A DNA stretch of 7,158 nt from NCBI GenBank assembly GCA_024643595.1, contig JAHEMS010000178.1, forward strand, positions 1 to 7,158, written 5' to 3'. The position numbers were made by a program, and so were the translations under genes. Numbering within the stretch: position 1 is the first letter of the stretch; each line of letters starts with the position of its first letter. The notes beneath the pieces are model-generated. The model was not told the DNA's origin and ran no database searches. It saw nothing but the letters and a program-made list of their open reading frames with translations. Below, piece by piece: positions 1 to 6,552 of the stretch. The DNA comes from Bacteroidota bacterium (GTDB lineage Bacteria > Bacteroidota > Bacteroidia > Cytophagales > Cyclobacteriaceae).

Positions 1-717
1 GCCAACGTGGTTATTGGCGATAATAGTTGGATTGGACCCAATGCAGTAATCTGGGAGGGTGCACGGCTTGGAAAAAATGTAAAAGTCTTTCCTGGTGCTT
101 CCATTTCTGCCGTGCCACAAGACTTAAAGTTCGCAGGTGAGGATACAGAAACATTTATTGGTGATAATACTGTCATCCGTGAATATGTTACGATAAGTAA
201 AGGCACTTCCGATAAGTTCAAGACGGTGGTTGGGAATAATTGCTTATTAATGGCCTACGTACATATTGCACATGACTGCATCGTAGGAAATAGCTGCATT
301 CTTGCCAATACGGTGCAGGTGGCAGGACATGTTACCATAGAGGACTGGGCCATAATAGGTGGCGCAAGCGCATTGCATCAATTTGTAAAAGTCGGTGCTC
401 ATGTAATGATTTCTGGTGGCTCCTTAGTTAGAAAAGATGTTCCTCCTTACACTAAAGCAGCCCGCGAACCGCTGACCTATGCGGGAGTTAACACCGTAGG
501 ATTACGAAGGAGAGGATTTACACCAGAAAAAATCGGGGAGATTCAGGAAGTATATCGATATATTTTTTTAAAGGGCCTTAATAATTCTAAAGCTATCGAC
601 CTGGTTGAAAGCGAATTGTCTCATAGCGAAGAGCGTGATTATATTGTTTCTTTTATTCGCACCAGCGAGCGAGGTGTAATGAAAGGATTTACAACAAATG
701 CAGCTTCGATTGAATGA
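1..717 (+). CDS. lpxA: LpxA, acyl-ACP--UDP-N-acetylglucosamine O-acyltransferase, 5'-truncated by the window edge
   Basis: The product catalyses the first step of lipid A synthesis in the cytoplasm: transfer of a 3-hydroxyacyl chain from ACP to the 3-OH of UDP-GlcNAc. The frame is open from base 1, so the gene begins upstream; by comparison with the 262-residue E. coli enzyme roughly 20-35 N-terminal residues are missing. Counting from the first codon in the window, left-handed beta-helix hexapeptide repeats (for example IGDNSW, IGPNAV, LGKNVK) fill the first half. The HIAHD motif is at residues 88-92, with His91 matching the E. coli catalytic base His125, and the HQF motif is at 126-128. The GLRRRGF segment and helical C-terminus separate it from LpxD. 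Gly139 aligns with E. coli Gly173, the acyl-chain ruler position, which suggests a long (C14 or longer) acyl donor. The stop overlaps the next start (ATGA). Family assignment is very secure. Confidence 0.96.
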   Translation, partial: ANVVIGDNSWIGPNAVIWEGARLGKNVKVFPGASISAVPQDLKFAGEDTETFIGDNTVIREYVTISKGTSDKFKTVVGNNCLLMAYVHIAHDCIVGNSCILANTVQVAGHVTIEDWAIIGGASALHQFVKVGAHVMISGGSLVRKDVPPYTKAAREPLTYAGVNTVGLRRRGFTPEKIGEIQEVYRYIFLKGLNNSKAIDLVESELSHSEERDYIVSFIRTSERGVMKGFTTNAASIE

Positions 718-1340
718 GGATAACCGCTAAAAATCTAAGCAAGCGATTTAATCGTGAGTGGATTTTTAAAAACCTCAATTACGAATTCAATTCACCAGGA
801 ACCTACGCAATTACAGGGCCCAACGGATCAGGGAAATCTACTTTATTGCAGGTGCTTTGGGGGCAAATGGTACCAAGTGCAGGATCACTTTCATATGAAT
901 CCAATAATCAGGCGATAGATCAATCAGAATTGTTTAAATACATATCCATTGCCACACCATATATGGATCTGATTGATGAGTTCACCCTAACCGAAATGGT
1001 GAAATTTCACTTTTCTTTTAAAGAAATTCGCGATAACCAATCTATTGACGATTTGATCGAACTATTCGATTTGTCTCATGCACGGGATAAGACAATTGCT
1101 AATTTCTCATCAGGTATGAGACAACGATTAAAATTAGGACTTGCATTTTATTCCAGCAGCAAAGTATTATTTCTCGATGAGCCAACGACTAACCTTGATA
1201 GAAAAGCAACCGATTGGTATTGCAATCATCTGGAGCAATTACCGAAAAGTAATTTGACCTTTATCGCGTCCAATCAGGATCACGAATATCCGACCCATTC
1301 ACAAAAAATTGATATTTTAACTTATAAAAGAGGTTACTAG
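714..1340 (+). CDS. Stand-alone ABC transporter-type ATP-binding protein coupled to lpxA
   Basis: This 208-residue protein is a single ABC nucleotide-binding domain with no membrane segment. Visible motifs are Walker A GPNGSGKST (35-43), a signature SSGMRQ (132-137, in place of LSGGQ), Walker B VLFLDE (151-156) and D-loop TNLD (159-162). Two conserved positions are changed: the Q-loop glutamine region reads IATPY (79-83), and the switch-histidine region reads ASNQD (185-189), with Asn187 about where the H-loop His is expected. The ATG overlaps the lpxA stop by four bases, so it is probably co-transcribed and translationally coupled. No permease follows, so its transport partner, if any, is encoded elsewhere. 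A role in envelope lipid or lipopolysaccharide traffic is only inferred from position. It resembles the small CcmA-like NBDs, but there is no cytochrome c maturation context. Confidence 0.9.
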   Translation: MRITAKNLSKRFNREWIFKNLNYEFNSPGTYAITGPNGSGKSTLLQVLWGQMVPSAGSLSYESNNQAIDQSELFKYISIATPYMDLIDEFTLTEMVKFHFSFKEIRDNQSIDDLIELFDLSHARDKTIANFSSGMRQRLKLGLAFYSSSKVLFLDEPTTNLDRKATDWYCNHLEQLPKSNLTFIASNQDHEYPTHSQKIDILTYKRGY

Positions 1341-1447
1341 ACAACAATTTTCCTCATTAAAAGTTGAATTTTGCTACACAACAGAAATGCTCTTTTTTTT
1401 TACTGATTCAATTTATTAAGTTTAGGCTGTTTAAAAACCATAGTTAA

Positions 1448-1912
1448 ATGAAAGCTTTTAAAATTCTCTCACTAATAAGTCTGGTTATTGTTCTGCTGAC
1501 CTATTCAAGTTGCAAAAAAAGCGGATCTGATCCAGAGCCCCTTACAGATGTTCAATTGGCCAAGCTGGCAAAACCATGGAAAGTAGACGCAGTTACACTG
1601 GATGGGGTAGATAAGAAAGCAGATTATACCTCCTTTACACTTACATTGACTGGCACTAAAGGGAATACTTCATTTGGATACAGTACAGGCGGAAGGCCAT
1701 CATTAAGTCCATGGAAATCGAGCGGAAGCTGGGAATTTGGCTCTACCGTTGAAACTCAAATGATCCGCGATAAAGGAACAGCAGATGAACTGGCCATGAC
1801 TTACTCGGTAACGGAAACTACATTGTCTCTTACATTTACTTTTAATGGTGATGGTTACCCTGCGCGAACCGGAGTGGTAAAAGGACAATGGGTATTCACT
1901 TTCAAACTCTGA
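1448..1912 (+). CDS. Putative lipoprotein, possibly a lipocalin-like beta-barrel, function unknown
   Basis: This is a 154-residue protein. Residues 1-21 form a signal peptide (Lys2 and Lys5, then a hydrophobic stretch ILSLISLVIVLL), followed by Cys22 in the context YSSC. Tyr at -3 is unusual for a lipobox, so lipidation is likely but not certain. The mature part starts with a short Ser/Asp/Pro linker (KKSGSDPEP), then LAKPWKVDAVTLDG (about 40-53), several alternating beta-strand-like segments (SFTLTLTG, SWEFG, TLSLTFTF) and a final GQWVFTFKL. This pattern recalls the small lipocalin-like lipoproteins common in Bacteroidota, but I cannot assign a family with confidence. It stands alone: 107 bases separate it from the ABC gene upstream and it faces mutS2. 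The ATG has an A-rich leader and no clear Shine-Dalgarno sequence. Its stop codon is followed closely by a bidirectional hairpin terminator. Confidence 0.8.
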   Translation: MKAFKILSLISLVIVLLTYSSCKKSGSDPEPLTDVQLAKLAKPWKVDAVTLDGVDKKADYTSFTLTLTGTKGNTSFGYSTGGRPSLSPWKSSGSWEFGSTVETQMIRDKGTADELAMTYSVTETTLSLTFTFNGDGYPARTGVVKGQWVFTFKL

Positions 1913-1923
1913 TTTGCAAATCA
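1910..1923. repeat. 14-bp perfect palindrome at the lipoprotein stop codon
   Basis: TGATTTGCAAATCA reads the same on both strands with no spacer. Its first three bases are the stop codon of the lipoprotein gene. It is separate from the terminator hairpin that begins nine bases later. It could be a protein-binding site or chance in A+T-rich DNA; no function is assigned. Confidence 0.35.
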
Positions 1924-1931
1924 AACATGTA

Positions 1932-1972
1932 TAAAATAAAAAGACCTGCTTCAGGCAGGTCTTTTTATTTTA
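1932..1972. terminator. Bidirectional intrinsic terminator between convergent genes
   Basis: Bases 1932-1949 (TAAAATAAAAAGACCTGC) are perfectly complementary to 1955-1972, giving an 18-bp stem around a five-base loop (TTCAG). The G+C core GACCTGC/GCAGGTC is flanked by A5 on the left and T5 on the right, so an RNA hairpin followed by a U-tract forms in either direction. It can end the lipoprotein transcript on the + strand and the DUF4296-mutS2 transcript on the - strand. The last two sense codons and the stop of mutS2 (1965-1973) lie almost entirely inside the right arm. Confidence 0.9.
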
Positions 1973-4328
1973 ATACTACAACAGTGATACCATCCCCTCC
2001 GCGTTCTACATGTTCATCAGAAAGTGAAACAACTTGTTTAACTTTTTTCAGATGATCTCTTACTATTTTTCTTAATACACCCTCTCCCTTGCCATGTAAA
2101 ATTTTTAATTGAGATTGTCCAAGCAGAAGGGCATCATCGATAAATTGATCCAATACAGGAATAACCTCTTCAGCACGCTTTCCACGTACATCCAAAGTAC
2201 TTACAAAGGAGGATTGCTTTTGCATAACGTTTACACCCATCGATCTCGCTGGGTTGACTATTGGAGTGGAATCCACCAAATCGCTTCTAATAAGTTTCTC
2301 TAGTTTCACACTAGATCGTAAATCTCCAAATTGAACAACGGCTATACCTTCTTTGATTGAAAAGACTTTCCCCGTTACCTCCTGTCCTATCAATCGGACT
2401 TTATCTCCTTCAACGATCTTTTCTTTTTTTCTTTCAACTTCCATCGAAGACGTCCGAACTTTTGCTGTCAGCGTTTGCAAGCCCTCTCTTACTTTTCGGG
2501 TTTCCTTCTTCTCCGCTTTGTTTTCACGAATGTGCCGGATTGTCTTTTCTATTTCCCGATTGGTTTCTTTCAATATAGAAGAAGCCTCATCCTTGGCCTT
2601 GTTAATAATTTCCTTCTTCTTGGCTTCCAAACTACTTGAAAGCGCTTCGTAGTGTGCCAATGTTTCCTTTAATTTTCTTTCACGCTGATCAATTTCTCGT
2701 TTACTTTTCTCTAGTGTCTGCTTTTCTTCGGCCACCGATTTCATCAATGCTTCAAGACCAGTAAGTTCGGTACCAATAATTTTTTCAGCCCGCTTCAGCG
2801 TTGAACCCGGCAACCCCGTTTTGCGGGCTATCTCAAGGGCGAATGAACTTCCCGGTTTACCTATCTCCAAAGTAAAGAGTGGCTCTAGTTTTTTCGTATC
2901 AAACTTCATGGCACCATTACGTATACCTTGATGATTACTAGCAAATAATTTCAAATTATAATAGTGTGTGGTGGCCACCCCCCACACTTTTTTTTCCGTA
3001 AGATCTGTTAAAATTGATTCTGAAATTCCTCCACCAAAATTCGGGTCTGTGCCAGACCCTAGTTCATCCATGAGCACCAGGGTCTTGTCATCTGATTGAT
3101 GAATAAAGAAATTCATGTTCTTCAAGTGAGAACTGTAGGTACTTAAATCATTCTCAATTGACTGCTGATCACCAATATCAAGAAAAATATTCTTGAAAAT
3201 TCCGACTGAAGATTTGTCATGTATAGAAGGCAAAAGCCCGCACTGAACCATATATTGAATTACACCCACAGTTTTAAGACATACTGATTTGCCTCCTGCA
3301 TTTGGTCCTGAGATCACTAAAAATGGAAATTCATTGGTTAGATCAATCGTAAGCGGAACGATTTCTCTTTTCCCTTTAAGACTTAAATAAAGCAGCGGAT
3401 GCCTTGCCTGTAGCCAATTTAAATCCGGATGTGCTTTTAAATGAGGCATCTCAGCCAGAATGTCCAGGGAGAACTTTGCTTTGGCTCTGGTAAAATCAAT
3501 GAAACCGAGAAAATTAAATGACGGATATAACTCTGGTAAATTAATTCGCAATAAAGTTGTCAATTCTTTTAATATCTTAATTACCTCCCTCCTTTCAGCA
3601 TGAAGGAGATCTCTGATTTCATTATTGGCTTCCAAAACTTCAGCGGGTTCAAGATATATGGTCTGACCGGTTGCTGATTCGTCTACAACAAATCCCTTTA
3701 TTTTTCTTTTATGCTCGGCCAATACAGGAATCACCAGTCTTCCATCCCGTATGGCCGTTGATATCCCCTCCGGAACCCAACCTTCCTTTACTGCATGACG
3801 AAAGAGTTGATCTGTCAAACGTTTTACTCTGCTCTGCTCTGCCTGCAAACTTTTCCTTATTTTGGTTAATTCAGTACTCGCATTGTCCTTGATTAAACCA
3901 TTTTCATCGAACTTATTCTGGAGATTTTTAATGAGGCTTGACGGATCAGTTATCAAAGAAGAAACCTTGACTAATTCGGGGTACCATTCGTGGTATTGCT
4001 TAAAAAATTGCTTGCATTCCAAAATGGTCAGCAGTGACTTTACTATTTGTTGAAAAGCGTCTTCTTCCAGGTAACTCCCTTCAATAGTAGCTCGTCTGAA
4101 ATGTAAGTCAGGATTACTATGAACTGTAGAAGGGAAAGACTTACCCGATTCAAGAATAAGTTTAAATTCTAAATTCTGCAGGAGCAAAGTCTGAATGAAT
4201 GCATAATTAGATGAGAACTCAATGCGATCAACTTCCAGCTGGCCCAATGGTCCCTGACAGTAATTTTTGAGTTTAATTCGAATCTGATCGAAACCCAGTC
4301 GTTGCTCAATTTCTTCAGGAAAAATCAT
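1965..4328 (-). CDS. mutS2: MutS2 family protein: MutS-like ATPase with C-terminal Smr domain
   Basis: I call 787 residues from the ATG at 4328, giving the N-terminus MIFPEEIEQRLGFDQI, which is typical of Bacteroidota MutS2; the frame stays open to a GTG at 4370 inside the upstream gene. Like the family, it lacks the MutS mismatch-recognition domain. Order: lever/core (about 1-310, with RDGRLVIPV near 194-202), ATPase with Walker A GPNAGGKS (341-348), signature STYSS (396-400), Walker B LVLMDE (417-422) and switch His455, a charged coiled coil (about 510-635), a KOW-like segment (about 640-680), and an Smr domain (708-787) with LDVRG (712-716) and HGKGEG (745-750). Known roles in the family are nicking of branched DNA to suppress recombination (Thermus, Helicobacter) and splitting of collided ribosomes (Bacillus); which applies here is not visible. 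All key motifs look intact. It is coupled to the DUF4296 gene, and its stop codon lies in the terminator stem. Confidence 0.95.
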   Translation of the reverse strand: MIFPEEIEQRLGFDQIRIKLKNYCQGPLGQLEVDRIEFSSNYAFIQTLLLQNLEFKLILESGKSFPSTVHSNPDLHFRRATIEGSYLEEDAFQQIVKSLLTILECKQFFKQYHEWYPELVKVSSLITDPSSLIKNLQNKFDENGLIKDNASTELTKIRKSLQAEQSRVKRLTDQLFRHAVKEGWVPEGISTAIRDGRLVIPVLAEHKRKIKGFVVDESATGQTIYLEPAEVLEANNEIRDLLHAERREVIKILKELTTLLRINLPELYPSFNFLGFIDFTRAKAKFSLDILAEMPHLKAHPDLNWLQARHPLLYLSLKGKREIVPLTIDLTNEFPFLVISGPNAGGKSVCLKTVGVIQYMVQCGLLPSIHDKSSVGIFKNIFLDIGDQQSIENDLSTYSSHLKNMNFFIHQSDDKTLVLMDELGSGTDPNFGGGISESILTDLTEKKVWGVATTHYYNLKLFASNHQGIRNGAMKFDTKKLEPLFTLEIGKPGSSFALEIARKTGLPGSTLKRAEKIIGTELTGLEALMKSVAEEKQTLEKSKREIDQRERKLKETLAHYEALSSSLEAKKKEIINKAKDEASSILKETNREIEKTIRHIRENKAEKKETRKVREGLQTLTAKVRTSSMEVERKKEKIVEGDKVRLIGQEVTGKVFSIKEGIAVVQFGDLRSSVKLEKLIRSDLVDSTPIVNPARSMGVNVMQKQSSFVSTLDVRGKRAEEVIPVLDQFIDDALLLGQSQLKILHGKGEGVLRKIVRDHLKKVKQVVSLSDEHVERGGDGITVVVLK

Positions 4329-4332
4329 TTCA
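4326..4332 (-). promoter_or_regulatory. Stop-start junction TGAAATG that sets the mutS2 start
   Basis: Read on the - strand, the TGA of the DUF4296 gene (4332-4330) is followed by one base and then the ATG of mutS2 (4328-4326). This spacing suits translational coupling by a re-initiating ribosome. It favours this ATG over the GTG at 4370, which would overlap the upstream gene by 41 bases and add 14 residues not typical of the family. Confidence 0.75.
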
Positions 4333-4713
4333 TTTAGCTGTGCGTTCTGAAGTAACTGCTTTTCGTTCACGCAGACTTAACGAGTCAATAACCACTTCGT
4401 AAATCTTTTCTAATTCTATGGGGTGATCAAAATAATATTGATATGTCTTTTGCAAAGCAGAATCAGAAACCCCATACTTCATTAAAACCGAATCTTCATA
4501 GGGGATGAAAAGTTTTCTTGCCGAATCCTTTGAAATGGAATAACCATTAAGTCTGGACTCTGACAGGTAAAAATCGATCATAATATTGGTGAGTTGTTCC
4601 TTGGGAAGGATACCTTCAGGTACCTCCTCATTGTCACACCCTGTGGTAACAAATCCCAGCGCTACGGCTAGAATTAATATCACAACGGGTATTTTAGAAT
4701 AAGAAACATACAT
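4330..4713 (-). CDS. DUF4296 domain lipoprotein
   Basis: From the ATG at 4713 the protein has 127 residues: signal peptide MYVSYSKIPVV... with a hydrophobic core, then a lipobox TTGC with Cys26. The mature part begins CDNEEVPEGILPKEQL; the sequence PEGILPKEQ followed by a helical segment (MIDFYLSESRL) is typical of DUF4296, a short family of unknown function in Bacteroidota. Two acidic residues (Glu29, Glu30) and Asp27 follow the cysteine, similar to the acidic export signals reported for surface lipoproteins of this phylum; surface exposure is an inference. An in-frame ATG at 4743 would add ten uncharged residues and make an unusually long signal peptide, so I prefer 4713. The C-terminus is charged (SLRERK, SERTAK). 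Its stop is one base from the mutS2 start, so the two form an operon. Confidence 0.82.
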   Translation of the reverse strand: MYVSYSKIPVVILILAVALGFVTTGCDNEEVPEGILPKEQLTNIMIDFYLSESRLNGYSISKDSARKLFIPYEDSVLMKYGVSDSALQKTYQYYFDHPIELEKIYEVVIDSLSLRERKAVTSERTAK

Positions 4714-4727
4714 GTTAATAAAGTAAG

Positions 4728-4757
4728 GTGCGAAATTAGTCATATTTCTTATTTTTG
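4728..4757 (+). promoter_or_regulatory. Predicted Bacteroidota-type promoter for the DUF58/Bat operon
   Basis: TATTTTTG at 4750-4757 fits the Bacteroidota -7 consensus TAnnTTTG exactly. Nineteen bases upstream is GTG (4728-4730), one mismatch from the -33 TTG element, at a normal spacing. Transcription would start near 4762-4765, giving a leader of only about 15 bases before the GTG at 4779. The element sits in the short divergent region and overlaps the 5' end of the longest form of the DUF4296 frame. Confidence 0.5.
4731..4738 (-). promoter_or_regulatory. Possible -7 element for DUF4296-mutS2
   Basis: On the - strand the sequence is TAATTTCG, one mismatch from the Bacteroidota -7 consensus TAnnTTTG. 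It would give a leader of roughly ten bases before the ATG at 4713 and would lie inside the reading frame if the ATG at 4743 were used. The nearest upstream TTG is about 25 bases away, which is long for the -33 element, so this is weak. Confidence 0.25.
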
Positions 4758-4778
4758 GGCTGCCAAAAAAGTGCCAGA

Positions 4779-5657
4779 GTGAAAGAGCTGCTGAAAAAAC
4801 TTCGCAAATACGAAATACAGATCCGGAAGGCTATTAATAGCCAGATGCAGGGGGATTTTCATTCCATATTTAAGGGTACCGGCCTTGAATTTGATGATGT
4901 ACGACCTTATCAATATGGAGATGATATTCGCACTATTGACTGGAATGTTTCAGCCAAAGGGCACGGCACGTTTGTAAAAACGTTCAAAGAAGAAAAAGAA
5001 CAAACCATTTACTTTATTCTGGATGTAAGTGCATCTCAACATATTGGCAGTCCAGGTAAAACCAAATTTGATATCTCTAGCGAGATTTGTGGTGTACTCG
5101 CTTTATCGGGCGCAAAAGAATCCAGCCAGATCGGCCTGATATGCTATTCCGACGAGCGGGAAAAGTTCATCAAACCAAAAAAAGGAATTGCGCAGGCTTA
5201 TGAAATTATTAGCAGTCTTTCTAAGCTGAAGCCAAAATCAGCAAAAACAAATTTAAACAAGGCAATTTCGTTTGCACTCGATTCTATTAAGCGAAGAAGT
5301 GTAATTATTATCATATCCGATTTTATCGATGAGGGCTATGAGCACCGTTTGAAATCATTAGCTCGAAAACATGATTTAGTCATGATTCAGGTGAGTGACA
5401 AAAGAGAAACACAGTTGCCTAAACTAGGTATTATTCCTGTTTTTGATAATGAATCAAATAAAACCGTTTGGGTTAATACCGCCTTTGGTGGTTTCCGTGA
5501 AAAAATGACGACGCAACATGCTGGACGTCAACAGGCCCTTATTACGTTTAGTCGCAAGCATCAAATTAATTTTATCAGTATCTCCACCGAAGAGGAATAT
5601 GTTTCCAGGCTTTTAAAGCTTTTCAAAGTGAGAAATAAATCAACAAAAAGTGTTTAA
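4779..5657 (+). CDS. DUF58 domain protein with VWA-like fold, first gene of a Bat-type operon
   Basis: This 292-residue protein has no signal peptide or membrane segment and is probably cytosolic. The start chosen is GTG 4779, giving MKELLKKLRKYEIQIRKAIN, the usual N-terminus in Bacteroidota; the frame stays open upstream to a TTG at 4755. The DUF58 hallmark GLEFDDVRPYQYGDD followed by RTIDW is at residues 35-55. A VWA-like metal-site motif DVSAS is at 82-86, and a second hydrophobic strand ending in SDF is at 175-182. DUF58 proteins are usually encoded with a MoxR AAA+ ATPase and VWA membrane proteins, in loci linked in some species to aerotolerance, stress resistance or maturation of envelope complexes; the exact role here is inferred from context. 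The stop overlaps the next start by eight bases. Confidence 0.93.
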   Translation: MKELLKKLRKYEIQIRKAINSQMQGDFHSIFKGTGLEFDDVRPYQYGDDIRTIDWNVSAKGHGTFVKTFKEEKEQTIYFILDVSASQHIGSPGKTKFDISSEICGVLALSGAKESSQIGLICYSDEREKFIKPKKGIAQAYEIISSLSKLKPKSAKTNLNKAISFALDSIKRRSVIIIISDFIDEGYEHRLKSLARKHDLVMIQVSDKRETQLPKLGIIPVFDNESNKTVWVNTAFGGFREKMTTQHAGRQQALITFSRKHQINFISISTEEEYVSRLLKLFKVRNKSTKSV

Positions 5658-6552
5658 TCGGGTATTCATTTCCATTTTGATAGTATTCAGCACGTTGGTT
5701 TTACACGCGCAAGACGTACGCATTGTAGCTCGATTTAAAACTGATAGCGTTAAACTAGGTGAACCGGTAGAATATCTGGTTACCACAAAATATCCCAGTC
5801 AATGGCAGGTGTTGCTTCCTGACTCAACCTTCTCTTTCTCACCATTTGATTTTCAAAAAAAAATTTATTTCCCTACGCACACCATAAATGAAGTGAGTAC
5901 GGATAGTGTACTATATGTGCTCAGCACTTTTGAAATTGATAGTATTCAAACACTTAGAATTCCTGCTTTTGTCGTACTATCCGGCGATTGTACGGCTTAC
6001 GAAAGCAATGTTGACACCGTTATATTTAAACATCTTGTTAGTCAACTTCCTGATTCGCTTTCAGCCGAACAACTCCCTCTGAAAACAAATACAGAATACA
6101 ATGCCGTAAGCTGGCTTTTTAATTATCCCGTTTTTTCCCTTGTTGCCGGAGCCATAGTCCTTATTTTCATTTTGGTTTGGTTAATCTTTGGAAAGAAGAT
6201 AAAAAGATATTTTACTATAAAACAGTTAACAAAAAATCATCAAGAGTTTATTTTAAACTATGACACCGCATTAGAAAAACTAAAAAGCAGTTTTACTCCT
6301 GAATCTGCTGAGGGATCGGTTACCATCTGGAAAAAATACATGGAAAATCTTGTCACAAAACCATACACAAAATCTACAACACGCGAATTGAAGGAAATAG
6401 AAAATAATGAAAGCCTCGTAGATGCATTACAGGTCATTGACCGATCCATATATGGCCGAATACCTCCGGAGACTCTCGAATCATTTATGAATCTTAAGGA
6501 GTTTTCGACAATACAATTCAATAAAAAAGTGGAGGAATTAACTAATGGGTGA
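5650..6552 (+). CDS. Signal-peptide, single-TM protein of the Bat locus, function unknown
   Basis: This 300-residue protein starts at GTG 5650 inside the end of the DUF58 gene. Residues 1-20 form a signal peptide (Arg4, hydrophobic core, LHA then QD). Residues 21-155 are probably periplasmic and beta-rich, with RFKTDSVKLGEPVEYLVT near 28-45, resembling the start of the Ig-like repeats of BatD-type proteins (an agent that lowers confidence is the low similarity). A membrane helix lies at about 159-180 (FSLVAGAIVLIFILVWLIF), followed by basic residues (GKKIKR) and a helical cytoplasmic domain to residue 300 that is Lys/Glu-rich. It occupies the place where other phyla have a short DUF4381 protein between DUF58 and the VWA gene, and could be its larger counterpart. 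The stop overlaps the next ATG by eight bases. I do not recognise a catalytic motif. Confidence 0.85.
   Translation: MFNRVFISILIVFSTLVLHAQDVRIVARFKTDSVKLGEPVEYLVTTKYPSQWQVLLPDSTFSFSPFDFQKKIYFPTHTINEVSTDSVLYVLSTFEIDSIQTLRIPAFVVLSGDCTAYESNVDTVIFKHLVSQLPDSLSAEQLPLKTNTEYNAVSWLFNYPVFSLVAGAIVLIFILVWLIFGKKIKRYFTIKQLTKNHQEFILNYDTALEKLKSSFTPESAEGSVTIWKKYMENLVTKPYTKSTTRELKEIENNESLVDALQVIDRSIYGRIPPETLESFMNLKEFSTIQFNKKVEELTNG

Noticed and set aside
1341..1447. Possible promoter or terminator signals between the ABC gene and the lipoprotein gene: TAAGTTTA at 1417-1424, GAATTTTG at 1366-1373, and a run of nine T at 1393-1401
   Set aside because: Both -7-like boxes have a mismatch and no TTG at proper spacing. 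The T-run is not preceded by a stable G+C hairpin. A promoter is probably present but cannot be placed.
1703..1924. Antisense open frame of 73 codons opposite the lipoprotein gene
   Set aside because: No recognisable domain; it lies within a coherent signal-peptide protein on the other strand and its codons mirror that gene.
2109..2652. Several + strand open frames opposite mutS2, including one of 99 codons
   Set aside because: They are low-complexity shadows of the MutS2 coiled-coil and Smr coding sequence, rich in Ser, Phe and Leu, as expected from the antisense of Lys/Glu-rich codons.
4329..4370. Longer MutS2 N-terminus from GTG 4370
   Set aside because: It overlaps the DUF4296 gene by 41 bases and adds residues absent from typical family members, while the ATG at 4328 sits one base after the upstream stop.
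4714..4743. Longer DUF4296 protein from ATG 4743
   Set aside because: It would put ten extra residues without charge before a signal peptide that is already complete, and would overlap the predicted -7 elements of both strands. Not fully excluded.
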